This document shows, in pieces, positions 25,938-35,075 of a stretch of 64,000 bases of DNA. Source of the DNA: Phycisphaerae bacterium RAS2 (GTDB lineage Bacteria; Planctomycetota; Phycisphaerae; UBA1845; UTPLA1); contig CP036352.1 of NCBI GenBank assembly GCA_007753915.1, positions 1,240,001 to 1,304,000 of the forward strand, written 5' to 3'. A program made the position numbers and the translations under genes. The notes beneath the pieces are model-generated. The model saw only the letters and a list, made by a program, of their open reading frames with translations. It had not been told where the DNA came from and searched no databases. Each line of letters starts with the position of its first letter. Position 1 is the stretch's first letter.

Positions 25938-27146
25938 CTACCGCAATGAATTCCCCGTTCGGCCGCCGGCCCGGACGGTTTCATAGAGACGAATATAGTC
26001 TTTCGCCACCCCGGCCCGCGAGAATCGCTCTCGCGCCCGCGTGCCGATCGCTCGCCAGTCCCATTGAGCGTAATCCACAGCGCAGCGTTGCAGCGCATCG
26101 GCCAGCGCCACCGCATTGCGGACGGACACCATCAACCCGTCGCCTTGGCCGACCAGCGCGGCGCAGCCCGGCACGTCGGTTGTAACCACCGGGCGCCCGC
26201 TCGCCAACGCCTAGCAAATGGCCAGCGGATAGTTCTCGCCGTAGCTGGGCAGCACGAGCGCATGGCTTGACCGCAGGATCGACGCGACTCCCGCCGAGTC
26301 CTGGTATCCGTGAAAGACCGACTCGGCGTCGAGCCGTGTCATCGCCGCGCGAAGTTCGCTCTCCATCGGCCCCGTTCCGACAAAATGCCACGCGAAGCGC
26401 GGCTCGGGCTGCTTCGCAAGAAGCTGCGCCGCAGCGATCAATTCCCGCAGTCCCTTCTCAACCGTCAGCCGGCCAACAAAAGCGACATGGAATTGCGCTT
26501 GCGCATTGCCCGCACGAGGAGCTTCCGGCGGCGGACCGGGCTGGAAAGCATCGGCCACGAGATTGCCCACGACACCGATCGGTCGCGTCACGCCGGCGAC
26601 CTGCATTTCGGTTTTCAAGTTCGCGCTGACTGCCACGACCTCGACGGCGCGGGACAGAGCGGAGAGCGTCATCTTCTCGGCACCCGATGGGCGCAGTAGC
26701 AGGGCGAACGGCCCGGTGTGCTCGGTGATCAGCACGCGCGACGCGAGCGCGCCGCCCAAATGCGTACAGGCCCATCCCGCAGGCAGCGCCGCCATCGCAT
26801 GCAAGACGTCGGGTGAACCGCATCGCTCGGCGTACGCGGACAACCCGATCTCCAGCCGCCGGCGATAGGCTCGCATGTGAATGCTCGGTCGACCGAGCGA
26901 TGTGTGCCGACCGCGCACGCGCACGACCGGAACACCATCAACCGCTTCCCACTCCACCCGCGTTCGCCATCGTGCAGATGTCTCGCGCCAAAAGCGCGCG
27001 CCGACCAGATCGGGCGTCACGACTCCGACCCGAACGCCGGCCTCGGCCATGGCCCGCGCGAAATCCGGGAAGAACACGCCGTGCAACGGCCGCTCCGGCG
27101 ACGGCCACCACGAAGGCACGATCACAACGTGTATTCCGTTGGCCAT
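25938..27146 (-). pseudogene. GT4 glycosyltransferase interrupted by an in-frame TAG
   Basis: A family 4 (GT-B) glycosyltransferase is split into two in-frame pieces by a stop at 26213-26211. The first piece has a GT4 N-domain (VVIVPSWWPSPERPLHGVFFPDFARAM, LITEHTGPF) and the C-domain opening (FHVAFVGRLTVEKGLRELI, SYGENYPLAIC). The second continues without a gap: ALASGRPVVTTDVPGCAALVGQGDG. The stop sits exactly where the second Glu of the EX7E motif (E-NYPLAIC-E) belongs, so a single GAG-to-TAG change explains it. It could be a recent nonsense mutation, a sequencing error or readthrough. The start at 27146 is uncertain. It may be coupled to asnB, whose ATG is 5 nt from its end. Confidence 0.85.
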
Positions 27147-27249
27147 AAACTCCACATCACGCTCGCGGGGCGGCATTTCTCCGGTTGGCCGGCGTTCACC
27201 GCGCGGTTTTCCACCATAACCGTAGACGCACGGCGAAACAAAAGCTTCA

Positions 27250-28545
27250 ATGTCGCCCATGACCGTGGCGGACGACCATCTCGCAACGAACCTCGCGCCG
27301 ATGCGACGGCTGTTGCTCGTCTCCTACTGGTATCCGCCGGCGATTGGCGCCGCGGCCGAGCGGATCGGCGCCTTCGCACGGTTTCTGCCCCGCCACGGTT
27401 GGAGCGTCGAGGTCTTGACCGCCCGCCGGACGACACCACCGCGCGACCTGCCGTCCGTAGCGGTGCATTCAGTGGACGATCCGCGTGGCGGGGGGATCGA
27501 ATCGTTTCCCGATTACGACCCGCGCCGTGTGAAGCGGCCGGGCCTCAAACGATTCCTCCGCGACTTTATTTTTCCCGACCGTTTTCGAGGCTGGATGCGC
27601 GCGGCGGAAGCATCGCATGCATGGCGGACGCCGTCGTCCCCAATTGACGCCGTGCTCGCGTCGTTTCCACCGGCCAGCGCGGCGTGGCTGGGGCTGCGGG
27701 TGCAACGCGCGAGCGGCGCGCCGTTTTTCCTCGACATGCGCGACACATGGTTCGGCCCGGGCGGCTACGAGCCGCTGTATTCCTTCGCGAAGAATCGCCA
27801 TAAGTCGCTTTACACGGAATGCATTCGCGCCGCGGCCGGAATCGTCGCCGTGTCGGACACCATGGCAGAAGACATCCTTCGTGAATTCGCCCTGCCGCCC
27901 GAGCGCGTAACCGTCATTCCAAATGGGTTCGACCCAGCGTTGCCGCCGATGCCGCCTCCGCCCGCGCCGCCGTCGGCGGATGGTGAGATGGTCCTCGCCC
28001 ATGTCGGAACGGTCATCGCGCGCAATCGGCCGGAGTTGTTCCTCGATTCGCTCCGCGCTTTGCCGCCGGATGTCGCGCGCAGCGTTCGCGTGCGGTTCGT
28101 CGGCAACCTTTCACGGGATTACCTCCGCGACATGGGGCTGGATCAACGCGTCGAAGCCACGGGCCTGTTGCCGTGCGAACAGGCGTGGAAGCAGATCGCC
28201 GGCGCTCATGCGTTGCTGCTGCTCACCGGGCGCGAGGCCGGACATTGGACCCCGCGCGCCAAGGTGTTTGAATACCTCGCGGCCCGTCGGCCGATCCTCT
28301 GCCTTGAAGAAGCGCCGGGCAGTTGTGATTATCGCCTGCTGTCGTCGATCGCGCCGGACCGTTCGTTTCGCGCGGGGCTGGGCGATTCAGCCGGTCTTGC
28401 TGCAGCCCTCAAGCAGGTTCGCGCGTTCTGCGAAGCCGGAGCCGGCGCCGACCTTGGCCCGCCCCCCGCGATGGAATCGCACAGTCGCGAGGTGCATGCG
28501 GCCCGACTCTCGGAGTTCCTTCGAGCACGGATGCCCACCCGGTAG
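27250..28545 (+). CDS. GT4 family glycosyltransferase
   Basis: This is a GT-B fold glycosyltransferase of family 4. The N-domain begins MRRLLLVSYWYPPAIGAAAERIGAFARFLPRHGWSVEVLTARR. The acceptor domain shows FFLDMRDTWFGPGG. The nucleotide-sugar domain contains VIPNGFDPAL, MVLAHVGTVIARNRPELFLDSL and LTGREAGHWTPRAKVFEYLAARRPILCL (a variant of the donor-binding EX7E region). The start is either 27250 or the internal ATG at 27301, neither with a strong ribosome site. It is divergent from the broken GT4 gene and forms the end of the asnB cluster. Confidence 0.85.
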   Translation: MSPMTVADDHLATNLAPMRRLLLVSYWYPPAIGAAAERIGAFARFLPRHGWSVEVLTARRTTPPRDLPSVAVHSVDDPRGGGIESFPDYDPRRVKRPGLKRFLRDFIFPDRFRGWMRAAEASHAWRTPSSPIDAVLASFPPASAAWLGLRVQRASGAPFFLDMRDTWFGPGGYEPLYSFAKNRHKSLYTECIRAAAGIVAVSDTMAEDILREFALPPERVTVIPNGFDPALPPMPPPPAPPSADGEMVLAHVGTVIARNRPELFLDSLRALPPDVARSVRVRFVGNLSRDYLRDMGLDQRVEATGLLPCEQAWKQIAGAHALLLLTGREAGHWTPRAKVFEYLAARRPILCLEEAPGSCDYRLLSSIAPDRSFRAGLGDSAGLAAALKQVRAFCEAGAGADLGPPPAMESHSREVHAARLSEFLRARMPTR

Positions 28546-28847
28546 CTCACGCAGGCGAGAATGCGGTGAACCCCATTTCCAACATTGATAGCGCGGATGC
28601 ACGGCAATGCAGGCCGCCCGGCCGCGTTCTTCAATCGGTTGGCTGCACGCAGAGCGCCGATACCGGAAAGAGCGCGATGAATCCGCCCGGCCGCACGCGG
28701 CTTGCGAGATTCGAGACCGCCGGCGCTTGAAATTCGACACGGCCGGCCGCACTATTCCCCGGTGAGGCGCGGTCGAACGAGCGAAACGGGTTTCGCTCGA
28801 AGTCTCTTGGACTGCCTGATGCCGACGACACGGAGGTAGACTCGGCT
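28546..28847. other. 302-base intergenic stretch, nothing recognised
   Basis: No open reading frame, RNA gene or strong hairpin was found here. A GGAGGT ribosome site ahead of the next gene lies at its right end. Confidence 0.5.
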
Positions 28848-30296
28848 TTGCCCCCCTCGCCCGTTCGCATTCCGCGATACTCGTTTCTCGCCATCGCGTT
28901 GCTGCTTGCGCTGCCGGCGGTGGCTCGCGCGCAGATGGGTTTGAATCAACCGGGCGGGACCAGTTCATCGTTCATTGAACGCCAGCGGTCACTCGAGCGG
29001 GAGAATCAGCGGAGGTATCAGGAAGCCCTTCCGCTCTCACAGAAGTTTCGCCTCGATTATGGCGGCTGGTTCAACTCGTACTTCTTCCTCTTTGACGACG
29101 GCTTCAACAGCAGCCGCACGCTCCGCCAGAACGAGCTGCGCGTCTGGACCTCGTTCACGGCCGACCGCGGCATTCACGAGGGTTACCTGCGCGTCCGCGC
29201 CACATACTTCGACTGGAACCACGGCGACTCGTTCACGCCGAATGAGGACGATCTCGATGGGCCGAACCTTGAGCGCGGCTGGTATCAGTTCGATGTCGCC
29301 AAGGCGCTGCGCCTCAACACGGAATCCAATGCGCCGTTTGAATTGAAGGTCAAGGTCGGCCGCGACCTCGTGTACATCGGCACCGGCTACGCCCTCGATG
29401 TCCCGCTGGATCACGTGCAGTTGCAGGGCGAATGGCTCGATTTTGAAACGACGCTGCTCTACGGCCGAATGCCCGCCAGCACCGAGAACATCGACCGCAG
29501 CCGTCCCGTGTCGGACCATTCCGACCGGCAGTTCTGGATCGTGCAGACGAAGTACAAGGGTTGGGACAAGCACGAGCCGTTTGCGTACGCAGCGTTTCAG
29601 GACGACGACACGCGCGAGGACCCGCCGAACTACCTTCAGAACTATCGGTACGACTCGCAGTACTACGGTTTCGGCTCGACCGGTCAGATTATTGACAACC
29701 TAAGATATCTGTCCGAGTGGGTCATCGAGCGCGGCGAGAGCTACGGCAACCGCCGGTTCATGTTCACCGACGAGATCAAGGCATGGGGCTTCGATCATCG
29801 GCTCGATTATTACTTCCGCCATCGCACCAAGCCCGTCGTCTCGGCCGAGTACATGTTCGCCAGCGGCGATTCCAACCGGCTGGGCAGTCCCACCAATGCC
29901 GTCGGCGGCAACCGCAACGACACCGTCGATCGCGGTTTCAACGGCTTCGGCTTCCGCGACACGGGTATCTCGTTCTCGCCGCGCAACTCCAACCTGCACG
30001 CCTGGCGGCTGGGCGGTTCGTTTCGCCCGCTGCCGACCATCGAGGCGACACGCGAGCTGGAACTCGGCACCGATTACTACCTCTACTACAAGCATCGATC
30101 CGTGGCCGCCGTCAGCGACGTACTCGCCGATCAGCAGAGCGGCTACCTCGGCTGGGAAATGGATTACTACGCGAACTGGCGTATTTGGAGCGACCTGGCG
30201 TGGACCGTGCGATTCGGCACGTTCTTCCCCGGCGATGCTTTTTCGGACCGCACCACTCGGACCTTTCTCCTGACGGGTATTACATGGTCCTTCTGA
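28848..30296 (+). CDS. Alginate-export-like outer-membrane beta-barrel protein
   Basis: The 482-aa product has a signal peptide (RYSFLAIALLLALPAVARAQ) and a beta-barrel of the alginate export (AlgE-like) type. Alternating aromatic strands run throughout (LDYGGWFNSYFFLFDDGFN, NELRVWTSFTADRGIHEGYLRVRATYFDWNHGD, LELGTDYYLYYKHRS), with an arginine-rich pore lining, and the chain ends in Phe (FLLTGITWSF), the usual barrel C-terminus. It would form a channel for a polyanionic polymer. The start is taken at TTG 28848, with GGAGGT upstream; the upstream ATG at 28819 runs into a stop. Its place beside glycosyltransferases fits polysaccharide export. Confidence 0.85.
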   Translation: MPPSPVRIPRYSFLAIALLLALPAVARAQMGLNQPGGTSSSFIERQRSLERENQRRYQEALPLSQKFRLDYGGWFNSYFFLFDDGFNSSRTLRQNELRVWTSFTADRGIHEGYLRVRATYFDWNHGDSFTPNEDDLDGPNLERGWYQFDVAKALRLNTESNAPFELKVKVGRDLVYIGTGYALDVPLDHVQLQGEWLDFETTLLYGRMPASTENIDRSRPVSDHSDRQFWIVQTKYKGWDKHEPFAYAAFQDDDTREDPPNYLQNYRYDSQYYGFGSTGQIIDNLRYLSEWVIERGESYGNRRFMFTDEIKAWGFDHRLDYYFRHRTKPVVSAEYMFASGDSNRLGSPTNAVGGNRNDTVDRGFNGFGFRDTGISFSPRNSNLHAWRLGGSFRPLPTIEATRELELGTDYYLYYKHRSVAAVSDVLADQQSGYLGWEMDYYANWRIWSDLAWTVRFGTFFPGDAFSDRTTRTFLLTGITWSF

Positions 30297-30307
30297 CGAA
30301 CATTTTC

Positions 30308-30979
30308 ATGCCGGCCGCTCGTTTGCGGTGTATAATTGGGCATCAACCGACCCTTCTGCGCATCCTCGGCTATTTCCTCGCGTTGACTCTGGGTACTGGA
30401 ATCCTCGGCTGCACCGGTCCGCGCACGTCCGCGCCGCCGGCGAACGCCGCCGAGTTGAGCGACGAGGGTTTTCATGCCTACCTGACGGAAGTGGACGTCG
30501 TCACCGTCGACGAGGCCTACCGCGCCATGCTGATCCTCGCGGATGGAGAAGACACCAGCGCGAACTTCGAAGAGCGGCGACAAAAACTGGAGGACCGCGG
30601 CATCGCCCGGGCCGCATGGAAACTTCAGCCGGAGAACGTGATCGACATTGGCTCGGTGGCCTTCATGGTCTGCCGAATCTGTCAGATCCACGGTGGCATC
30701 AACATGCGGCTGTTCGGCAGTTGGGGCTTGAGCGACCGGCGCTACGCGATGCGCGAGTTGATCTACCGCGAGATGCTGAGCGACACGGTGGACTACGATT
30801 ACATGAGCGGCTCGGCACTGGCCGCCCTGATGCGCAAGGCCGACGAAGTCATGGAGAAGAAGGGGCTGTATGAATCGCCCGGCGTGGAATTGAGCGACGA
30901 ACGCGATCGCGACGAGCAGGGCAACCTGATCGTGCCGCCGCCGGTAAAGCCGCCGAATCGGCCGAACCAGCCCCAATAG
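30308..30979 (+). CDS. Putative lipoprotein of unknown function with a CxxC motif
   Basis: The 223-aa product has a signal segment ending in a lipobox (LGTGILGC) and is predicted to be a lipoprotein. The mature part is helical and charged, with a conserved-looking FMVCRICQIHGGINMRLFGSWGLSDRRYAMREL, where the paired cysteines could bind metal or form a disulphide. The Pro-rich C-terminus (PPPVKPPNRPNQPQ) is disordered. An ATG at 30284 inside the barrel gene would allow coupled translation. It directly follows the barrel gene on the same strand, so it may be an accessory of that export channel. No family is recognised. Confidence 0.65.
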   Translation: MPAARLRCIIGHQPTLLRILGYFLALTLGTGILGCTGPRTSAPPANAAELSDEGFHAYLTEVDVVTVDEAYRAMLILADGEDTSANFEERRQKLEDRGIARAAWKLQPENVIDIGSVAFMVCRICQIHGGINMRLFGSWGLSDRRYAMRELIYREMLSDTVDYDYMSGSALAALMRKADEVMEKKGLYESPGVELSDERDRDEQGNLIVPPPVKPPNRPNQPQ

Positions 30980-31172
30980 ATGATGAGCCGTACCGCCCCG
31001 GGCCGATGAAAGCCGGGGGCGGATCGAGCGTAACCAGTTGAACAGCAAGAGGTAAGGCGAGCGCCATCGGCCCGGAAAAAAGGCGAAAAATCGCATTTGC
31101 CCGCCGGGGGTCTCGTAACGTATATCTTTATCTGGACTTCCTCGCGTCCCGTAGGGGGGAAAAGGTGTAGCC

Positions 31173-32222
31173 ATGCGTACTCGACGAATGCTGCCGACGG
31201 CAATGCTCGCGATGGCCTTCATGCCTTCGCCGCAGTCCACCTGGGCCGATACGCCCGCGTCCGGGCCTGCCGCGCCGGTCGTGAATCAGGGCGACGGCAC
31301 ACTTGTGTACGAAGCGGTGGAGGTACAAGGCAACGTCCGCGTCGCGCCGACCGGGACTGATCCAAAGGTGAGGGCCGGCTGGGACTCGCTCAAGACCGGC
31401 GACACCATTAAGGCGGGCCAGCAGATTTCCGTCGGTATCCGCAGCAAGGTGAAGCTCGTCGCGCGACCGGCCGATCCGCCGACCGTGCTGCTGTTCGATC
31501 GGCTGTCGCTTGTGAACATCTCGGAGCTGCAAATCAAGGACGGCGCCGCGCGCAGCCGCATTCAGTTGGCGCACGGTGCAGTCCGCGCCGGCGTCGCGGA
31601 GGGTTCGACGCGCAGCGACATGGAGATCGAAGCGCCCGTGGCCGTGCTGTCGAAGAAGGGCACGGACATTTTTCAGATCGAGTACGACGGCAACGGCCAG
31701 TATCGCATGTCCCTTTCCGAACAGGGCCGTGGTCTGATTCAGGCGATTCAGACGCAATCGACTTCGTTCGGCGGTCTGCAGAATTTCCGCTCGCGGTTCG
31801 TCACGCCGGGCCAGTTCATCACGCAGGCCCTGACCCGCGCCATCGATAACGTGCAGTTTGATCGCACGGTCAACGTCAACGATGTGTTCGGCCTCGGCGG
31901 GGCCGATCAATTGTTCGCCATGCTCAATGATCGCGGTCTGGGCATTATGCTCAATCCCGGCGGCAACTGGACCAACCTGCTCGGCAACAACAATCCGGCG
32001 ACCGGCACCGTCACGCCGACCGACCCCACCCAGCAGAACGACCAGTCGGTCCTTCAGCAGTTGAACAACACGTCCGGTCCGCGGCCCACGCCGGGTTTCA
32101 TCGGCGGTGACTTCGGCATCGGCCAGGGCCGCCTGCCGGGCATCGGTCGGGCGAGGAACTCCTTCTTCCGCGCGGCCATGAACGGCTCGAAGGGCCTGGG
32201 CCGCACGAACTTCAAACGCTGA
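31173..32222 (+). CDS. FecR-domain exported protein
   Basis: The 349-aa product starts with a signal peptide (MRTRRMLPTAMLAMAFMPSPQSTWA) and carries a FecR-type domain at about residues 45-190: VQGNVRVAPTGTDPKVRAGWDSLKTGDTIKAGQQISVGIRSKVKL, then LLFDRLSLVNISELQ and EIEAPVAVLSKKGTDIFQIEYD. Such domains are found in periplasmic surface-signalling and polymer-binding proteins. The C-terminus is low-complexity, Asn/Gln-rich and basic (NNNPATGTVTP, FKR). No ECF sigma factor is adjacent, so the classical FecIR role is not supported here. Confidence 0.8.
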   Translation: MRTRRMLPTAMLAMAFMPSPQSTWADTPASGPAAPVVNQGDGTLVYEAVEVQGNVRVAPTGTDPKVRAGWDSLKTGDTIKAGQQISVGIRSKVKLVARPADPPTVLLFDRLSLVNISELQIKDGAARSRIQLAHGAVRAGVAEGSTRSDMEIEAPVAVLSKKGTDIFQIEYDGNGQYRMSLSEQGRGLIQAIQTQSTSFGGLQNFRSRFVTPGQFITQALTRAIDNVQFDRTVNVNDVFGLGGADQLFAMLNDRGLGIMLNPGGNWTNLLGNNNPATGTVTPTDPTQQNDQSVLQQLNNTSGPRPTPGFIGGDFGIGQGRLPGIGRARNSFFRAAMNGSKGLGRTNFKR

Positions 32223-32382
32223 CAAATTGCTGGATTCTGCCGCGCGCCGGTCCGAGCCGCCGCAGTTCCGCCACAGCGGATCTTCGACATGCGGCGGAAC
32301 GTGCCGGGGGTGCCCACCGTGCTTCTACGGATTTGGTGCGTCGATTCGCGGATCCCCCGTGGCGGAGAGACACCCCACGGGC

Positions 32383-33114
32383 CTACGGCTCACGATTTTC
32401 CGGCGGCGGAAGGCCTTCGCGACGGATGTCCTTCCGCAGCTTGAACAATTCCTTGAACGCCCGAAGGATCACCTTCCAGTTCGCGCCGGTTTGCTGGCCG
32501 GCGGTGCGCGGGAAGTGATCGACGGCTGTCTCGGCGATGCGCAGGCCGCGGAACTTGGCCCGCGCCAGAAGCTCCGTGCTGATCAGCGCGCCGCGGCTTT
32601 TCAACTCGATCCGGTCGATCAGCGATTTGGGCAGCAGCTTGAACGCGCAGTCGATGTCCCGCACCTTCAACCCGAAAAGCGACCGCACGAGCACGCCCCA
32701 CCAGAACGCATTGCTCTTGCGAAAGAACGGATCGGCCCGTTTCGCGCGATAACCCACCGCGAAATCGCACCGATCCAGCAGGCCGATCAGCCGGTCCATC
32801 TGCATCATGTCGAACTGGCCGTCGCCGTCGGTGAAGAAGATCCACTCTTTCGTGGCCTCGCGCAGACCACGCGCCACGGCCCCGCCGTAACCAAGGTTGG
32901 GGTTGTTGTGCACGGCGCGGACGCGAGCGTTCTTCGCTGCAAGCTCGTCGGCGATATCGGCCGTGCGGTCGCGGCTGCCGTCGTTCACGATGATGACTTC
33001 GTAGTCCTCGGCATACGTCTGCGCGGCGGCGAGGGCGTTGGCTGTCGTGCGCGCGACGTTGGCTTCCTCGTTGTAGCACGGGAAGAAGATCGTGAGCGAA
33101 GGGAGCTTGGTCAT
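32383..33114 (-). CDS. GT2 family glycosyltransferase (dolichyl-phosphate mannosyltransferase-like)
   Basis: The 243-aa product is a GT-A fold family 2 glycosyltransferase: LPSLTIFFPCYNEEANVARTT, EVIIVNDGSRDRTADIADEL, then NPNLGYGGAVARGLREATKEWIFFTDGDGQFD with the DxD-type DGDG acceptor of the metal, and VRDIDCAFKLLPKSL. It is DPM1-like and probably transfers a hexose to a polyprenyl phosphate or to a glycan. There is no C-terminal membrane segment. It is followed on the same strand by hldE upstream (30 bases), suggesting co-transcription. Confidence 0.9.
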   Translation of the reverse strand: MTKLPSLTIFFPCYNEEANVARTTANALAAAQTYAEDYEVIIVNDGSRDRTADIADELAAKNARVRAVHNNPNLGYGGAVARGLREATKEWIFFTDGDGQFDMMQMDRLIGLLDRCDFAVGYRAKRADPFFRKSNAFWWGVLVRSLFGLKVRDIDCAFKLLPKSLIDRIELKSRGALISTELLARAKFRGLRIAETAVDHFPRTAGQQTGANWKVILRAFKELFKLRKDIRREGLPPPENREP

Positions 33115-33144
33115 TCCGTAGGGGGTTCCATTTCGCCTCGAGCG

Positions 33145-34704
33145 TCAGCGGCCTTGGCCGCTTCGCGCGCGGGCGATCAGATCGGTCGTGCTGCGGCCCT
33201 CGAGCAGCGGGACGAAAACCACGCGGCCTCCGTGTTTTTCGACAACATCCTGTCCGGCGACCGGCTTGCCCTTCCAGTCGGCCCCTTTGACCAGCACGTT
33301 GGGCACGATGGATTCAATCAAGTGCTGCGGCGTCGGTTCGTCGAAGATCACGATGTAATCGACGTCGGCCAGCGCCGCCAGCACCGTCGCACGGTCGGAC
33401 TGATTCACGATCGGGCGATCCGGCGCCTTTTCCAGTGACCGGACCGATGCGTCGGAGTTGAGGCCGATCACGAGGACATCGGCATGCTGCTTGGCTGCCG
33501 CAAACGTGGCGACGTGGCCGGGGTGCAGCAGATCGAAGCAGCCGTTGGTGAAGGCGATGGTCTCGCCGCGCGATCGGCGGCGCGCCAGCTCGGGTTTGAG
33601 TTGCTCAAGCGTGCGGACCTTACCGAGCTGGCGATGATGTTCGAGCAGAATTTCGCCGAGGATCTCGTCCCGCGTGATCGGCACGCAGCCGAACTTCTCG
33701 ACTTCCAGCCCGCCGGCGACGTTTGCGATGGCCACGGCCTCAAGCTGTGACGCCCCCGCGGCCAAAGCGACGGCCAGCGCCGCCAGGACTTCATCGCCCG
33801 CGCCGGTCACGTCGTACACGTCGCGCGCTCGCGTGGGAACATGCTGGAAAGAACCGTCGGGACCGATCAGTGCCGCGCCTTCGGCATCGAGCGTGACGCA
33901 GACCGATTCGGTGCAGCAGGCCTTGCGGATTGCCGCGGTGTGTTCGCGGACGGCATCAATCGTCCGCAATTGCAGCCCGGACGCCTTTTCGGTTTCGGTG
34001 CGGTTGGGCGTCATGAGCGTCGCGCCGGCGTAACGCGAGTAGTCGTGGATGCTGGCTGGGTCAATCAGCACGGGGATGCCGTGCTGTTTTGCCAGCGCAA
34101 TGGCGCGACGGGCGAGGTCGGCCGTGACGACGCCCTTGTTGTAATCCTCGATGCAAAGAACGTGACACCTGGCGAGATCGCGCTCGATCGCGGCAAATAG
34201 CTCGGCTGCCGCCGGCGTGCTCAAGGGCGCCGAGGATTCGTCATCGATGCGAATGAGCTGCTGGCGATGGCGATGCTGCGCGAGGCCCACGAGGCGTGTC
34301 TTGCGCGTCGTCGGCCGCGATGGATCTGCAATGAGTCCGGCGACCTGGGCGCCGACACCGGTCAGAAGCTCGCGCAGCCGGTCACCGTCGGAGTCGCTCC
34401 CGGTGACGCCGACGCACACCGCCTGGGCGCCCAGTGCTCGAATGTCCGCGACGACCGATCCGGCCCCGCCCAGTGCGTCCTCCTGTCGCACGACACGCAG
34501 AACAGGAACCGGGGCCTCGGGGCTGATCCGTTCGGCGTCGCCATAGAGATAGCGGTCGATCATGTAGTCGCCGAGGACCATGACCCGGGCGTCGGCGGAT
34601 TTTCCGAGGATTTCACAGAGCCGCTCCCATTGGACCGGTCCGGTTTGAGCGGCCGCCTGGGAGTGCTGGGATTCGTCAGCAACACGTTTCGGGGAGCTCG
34701 GCAT
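33145..34704 (-). CDS. hldE: Bifunctional heptose-7-phosphate kinase / ADP-heptose synthase HldE
   Basis: HldE carries two steps of ADP-heptose synthesis for LPS core. The N-terminal ribokinase-like domain (about 20-345) has MVLGDYMIDRYLYGDAERISPEAPVPVL and the active-site AGDEVLAALAVALAAG. The C-terminal nucleotidyltransferase domain (from about 370) has FTNGCFDLLHPGHVATFAAAKQHADVLVIGLNSDASVR and a final RSTTDLI. The 519-aa length is a little longer than the Escherichia coli enzyme because of an N-terminal extension. With waaA further on, it indicates a heptose- and KDO-containing outer membrane. Confidence 0.93.
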   Translation of the reverse strand: MPSSPKRVADESQHSQAAAQTGPVQWERLCEILGKSADARVMVLGDYMIDRYLYGDAERISPEAPVPVLRVVRQEDALGGAGSVVADIRALGAQAVCVGVTGSDSDGDRLRELLTGVGAQVAGLIADPSRPTTRKTRLVGLAQHRHRQQLIRIDDESSAPLSTPAAAELFAAIERDLARCHVLCIEDYNKGVVTADLARRAIALAKQHGIPVLIDPASIHDYSRYAGATLMTPNRTETEKASGLQLRTIDAVREHTAAIRKACCTESVCVTLDAEGAALIGPDGSFQHVPTRARDVYDVTGAGDEVLAALAVALAAGASQLEAVAIANVAGGLEVEKFGCVPITRDEILGEILLEHHRQLGKVRTLEQLKPELARRRSRGETIAFTNGCFDLLHPGHVATFAAAKQHADVLVIGLNSDASVRSLEKAPDRPIVNQSDRATVLAALADVDYIVIFDEPTPQHLIESIVPNVLVKGADWKGKPVAGQDVVEKHGGRVVFVPLLEGRSTTDLIARARSGQGR

Positions 34705-35075
34705 GGTGAAACAACACCGCGGGGAATGGCTAAGGGGATGAATGGGCGAATTGCGGCAAATCGTATCGGCTCAAGCAGTTGGGTTCAAGAAGGGGTAGCA
34801 TCGTGCGATCTCTGCGTGAGTGCGGAGGCGGTTGGTAGTGTTAAGGTTCGTTGTAGGAACAAGTTGCATTCGTTCAGGCGGGTTGCGAGTGGCACTGGAA
34901 AGGCTGGAAAATCGCGTTTACGATGCTGAAAATGGGAATTCGTCCGATAAACGCTCAAGGGCTGTGAATCGTCCGGCCGAGAAGAGATTATTGGAAGCGC
35001 AGAAATCACCGGTTCCGGTGCGCAGGACGTGCACCTCGGGCCGATTTCGGGTTCTTCAGGTCCAAGGATGGATTT
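34705..35075. other. 371-base intergenic stretch between divergent hldE and parA
   Basis: No gene or clear promoter pair was identified. There is a short imperfect direct repeat CTGGAAAGG/CTGGAAAA near 34895-34912, and the region is AT-richer than its surroundings. It must hold the start signals for both divergent genes. Confidence 0.4.

Noticed and set aside
30331-30336. Perfect TATAAT inside the lipoprotein gene
   Set aside because: It falls within the signal-peptide coding region of the lipoprotein, has no -35 partner and no start codon at a fitting distance, so it is likely a chance match.
30680-30700. CRICQIH as a possible cytochrome c heme site
   Set aside because: The heme c motif is CxxCH with His next to the second Cys; here two residues intervene.
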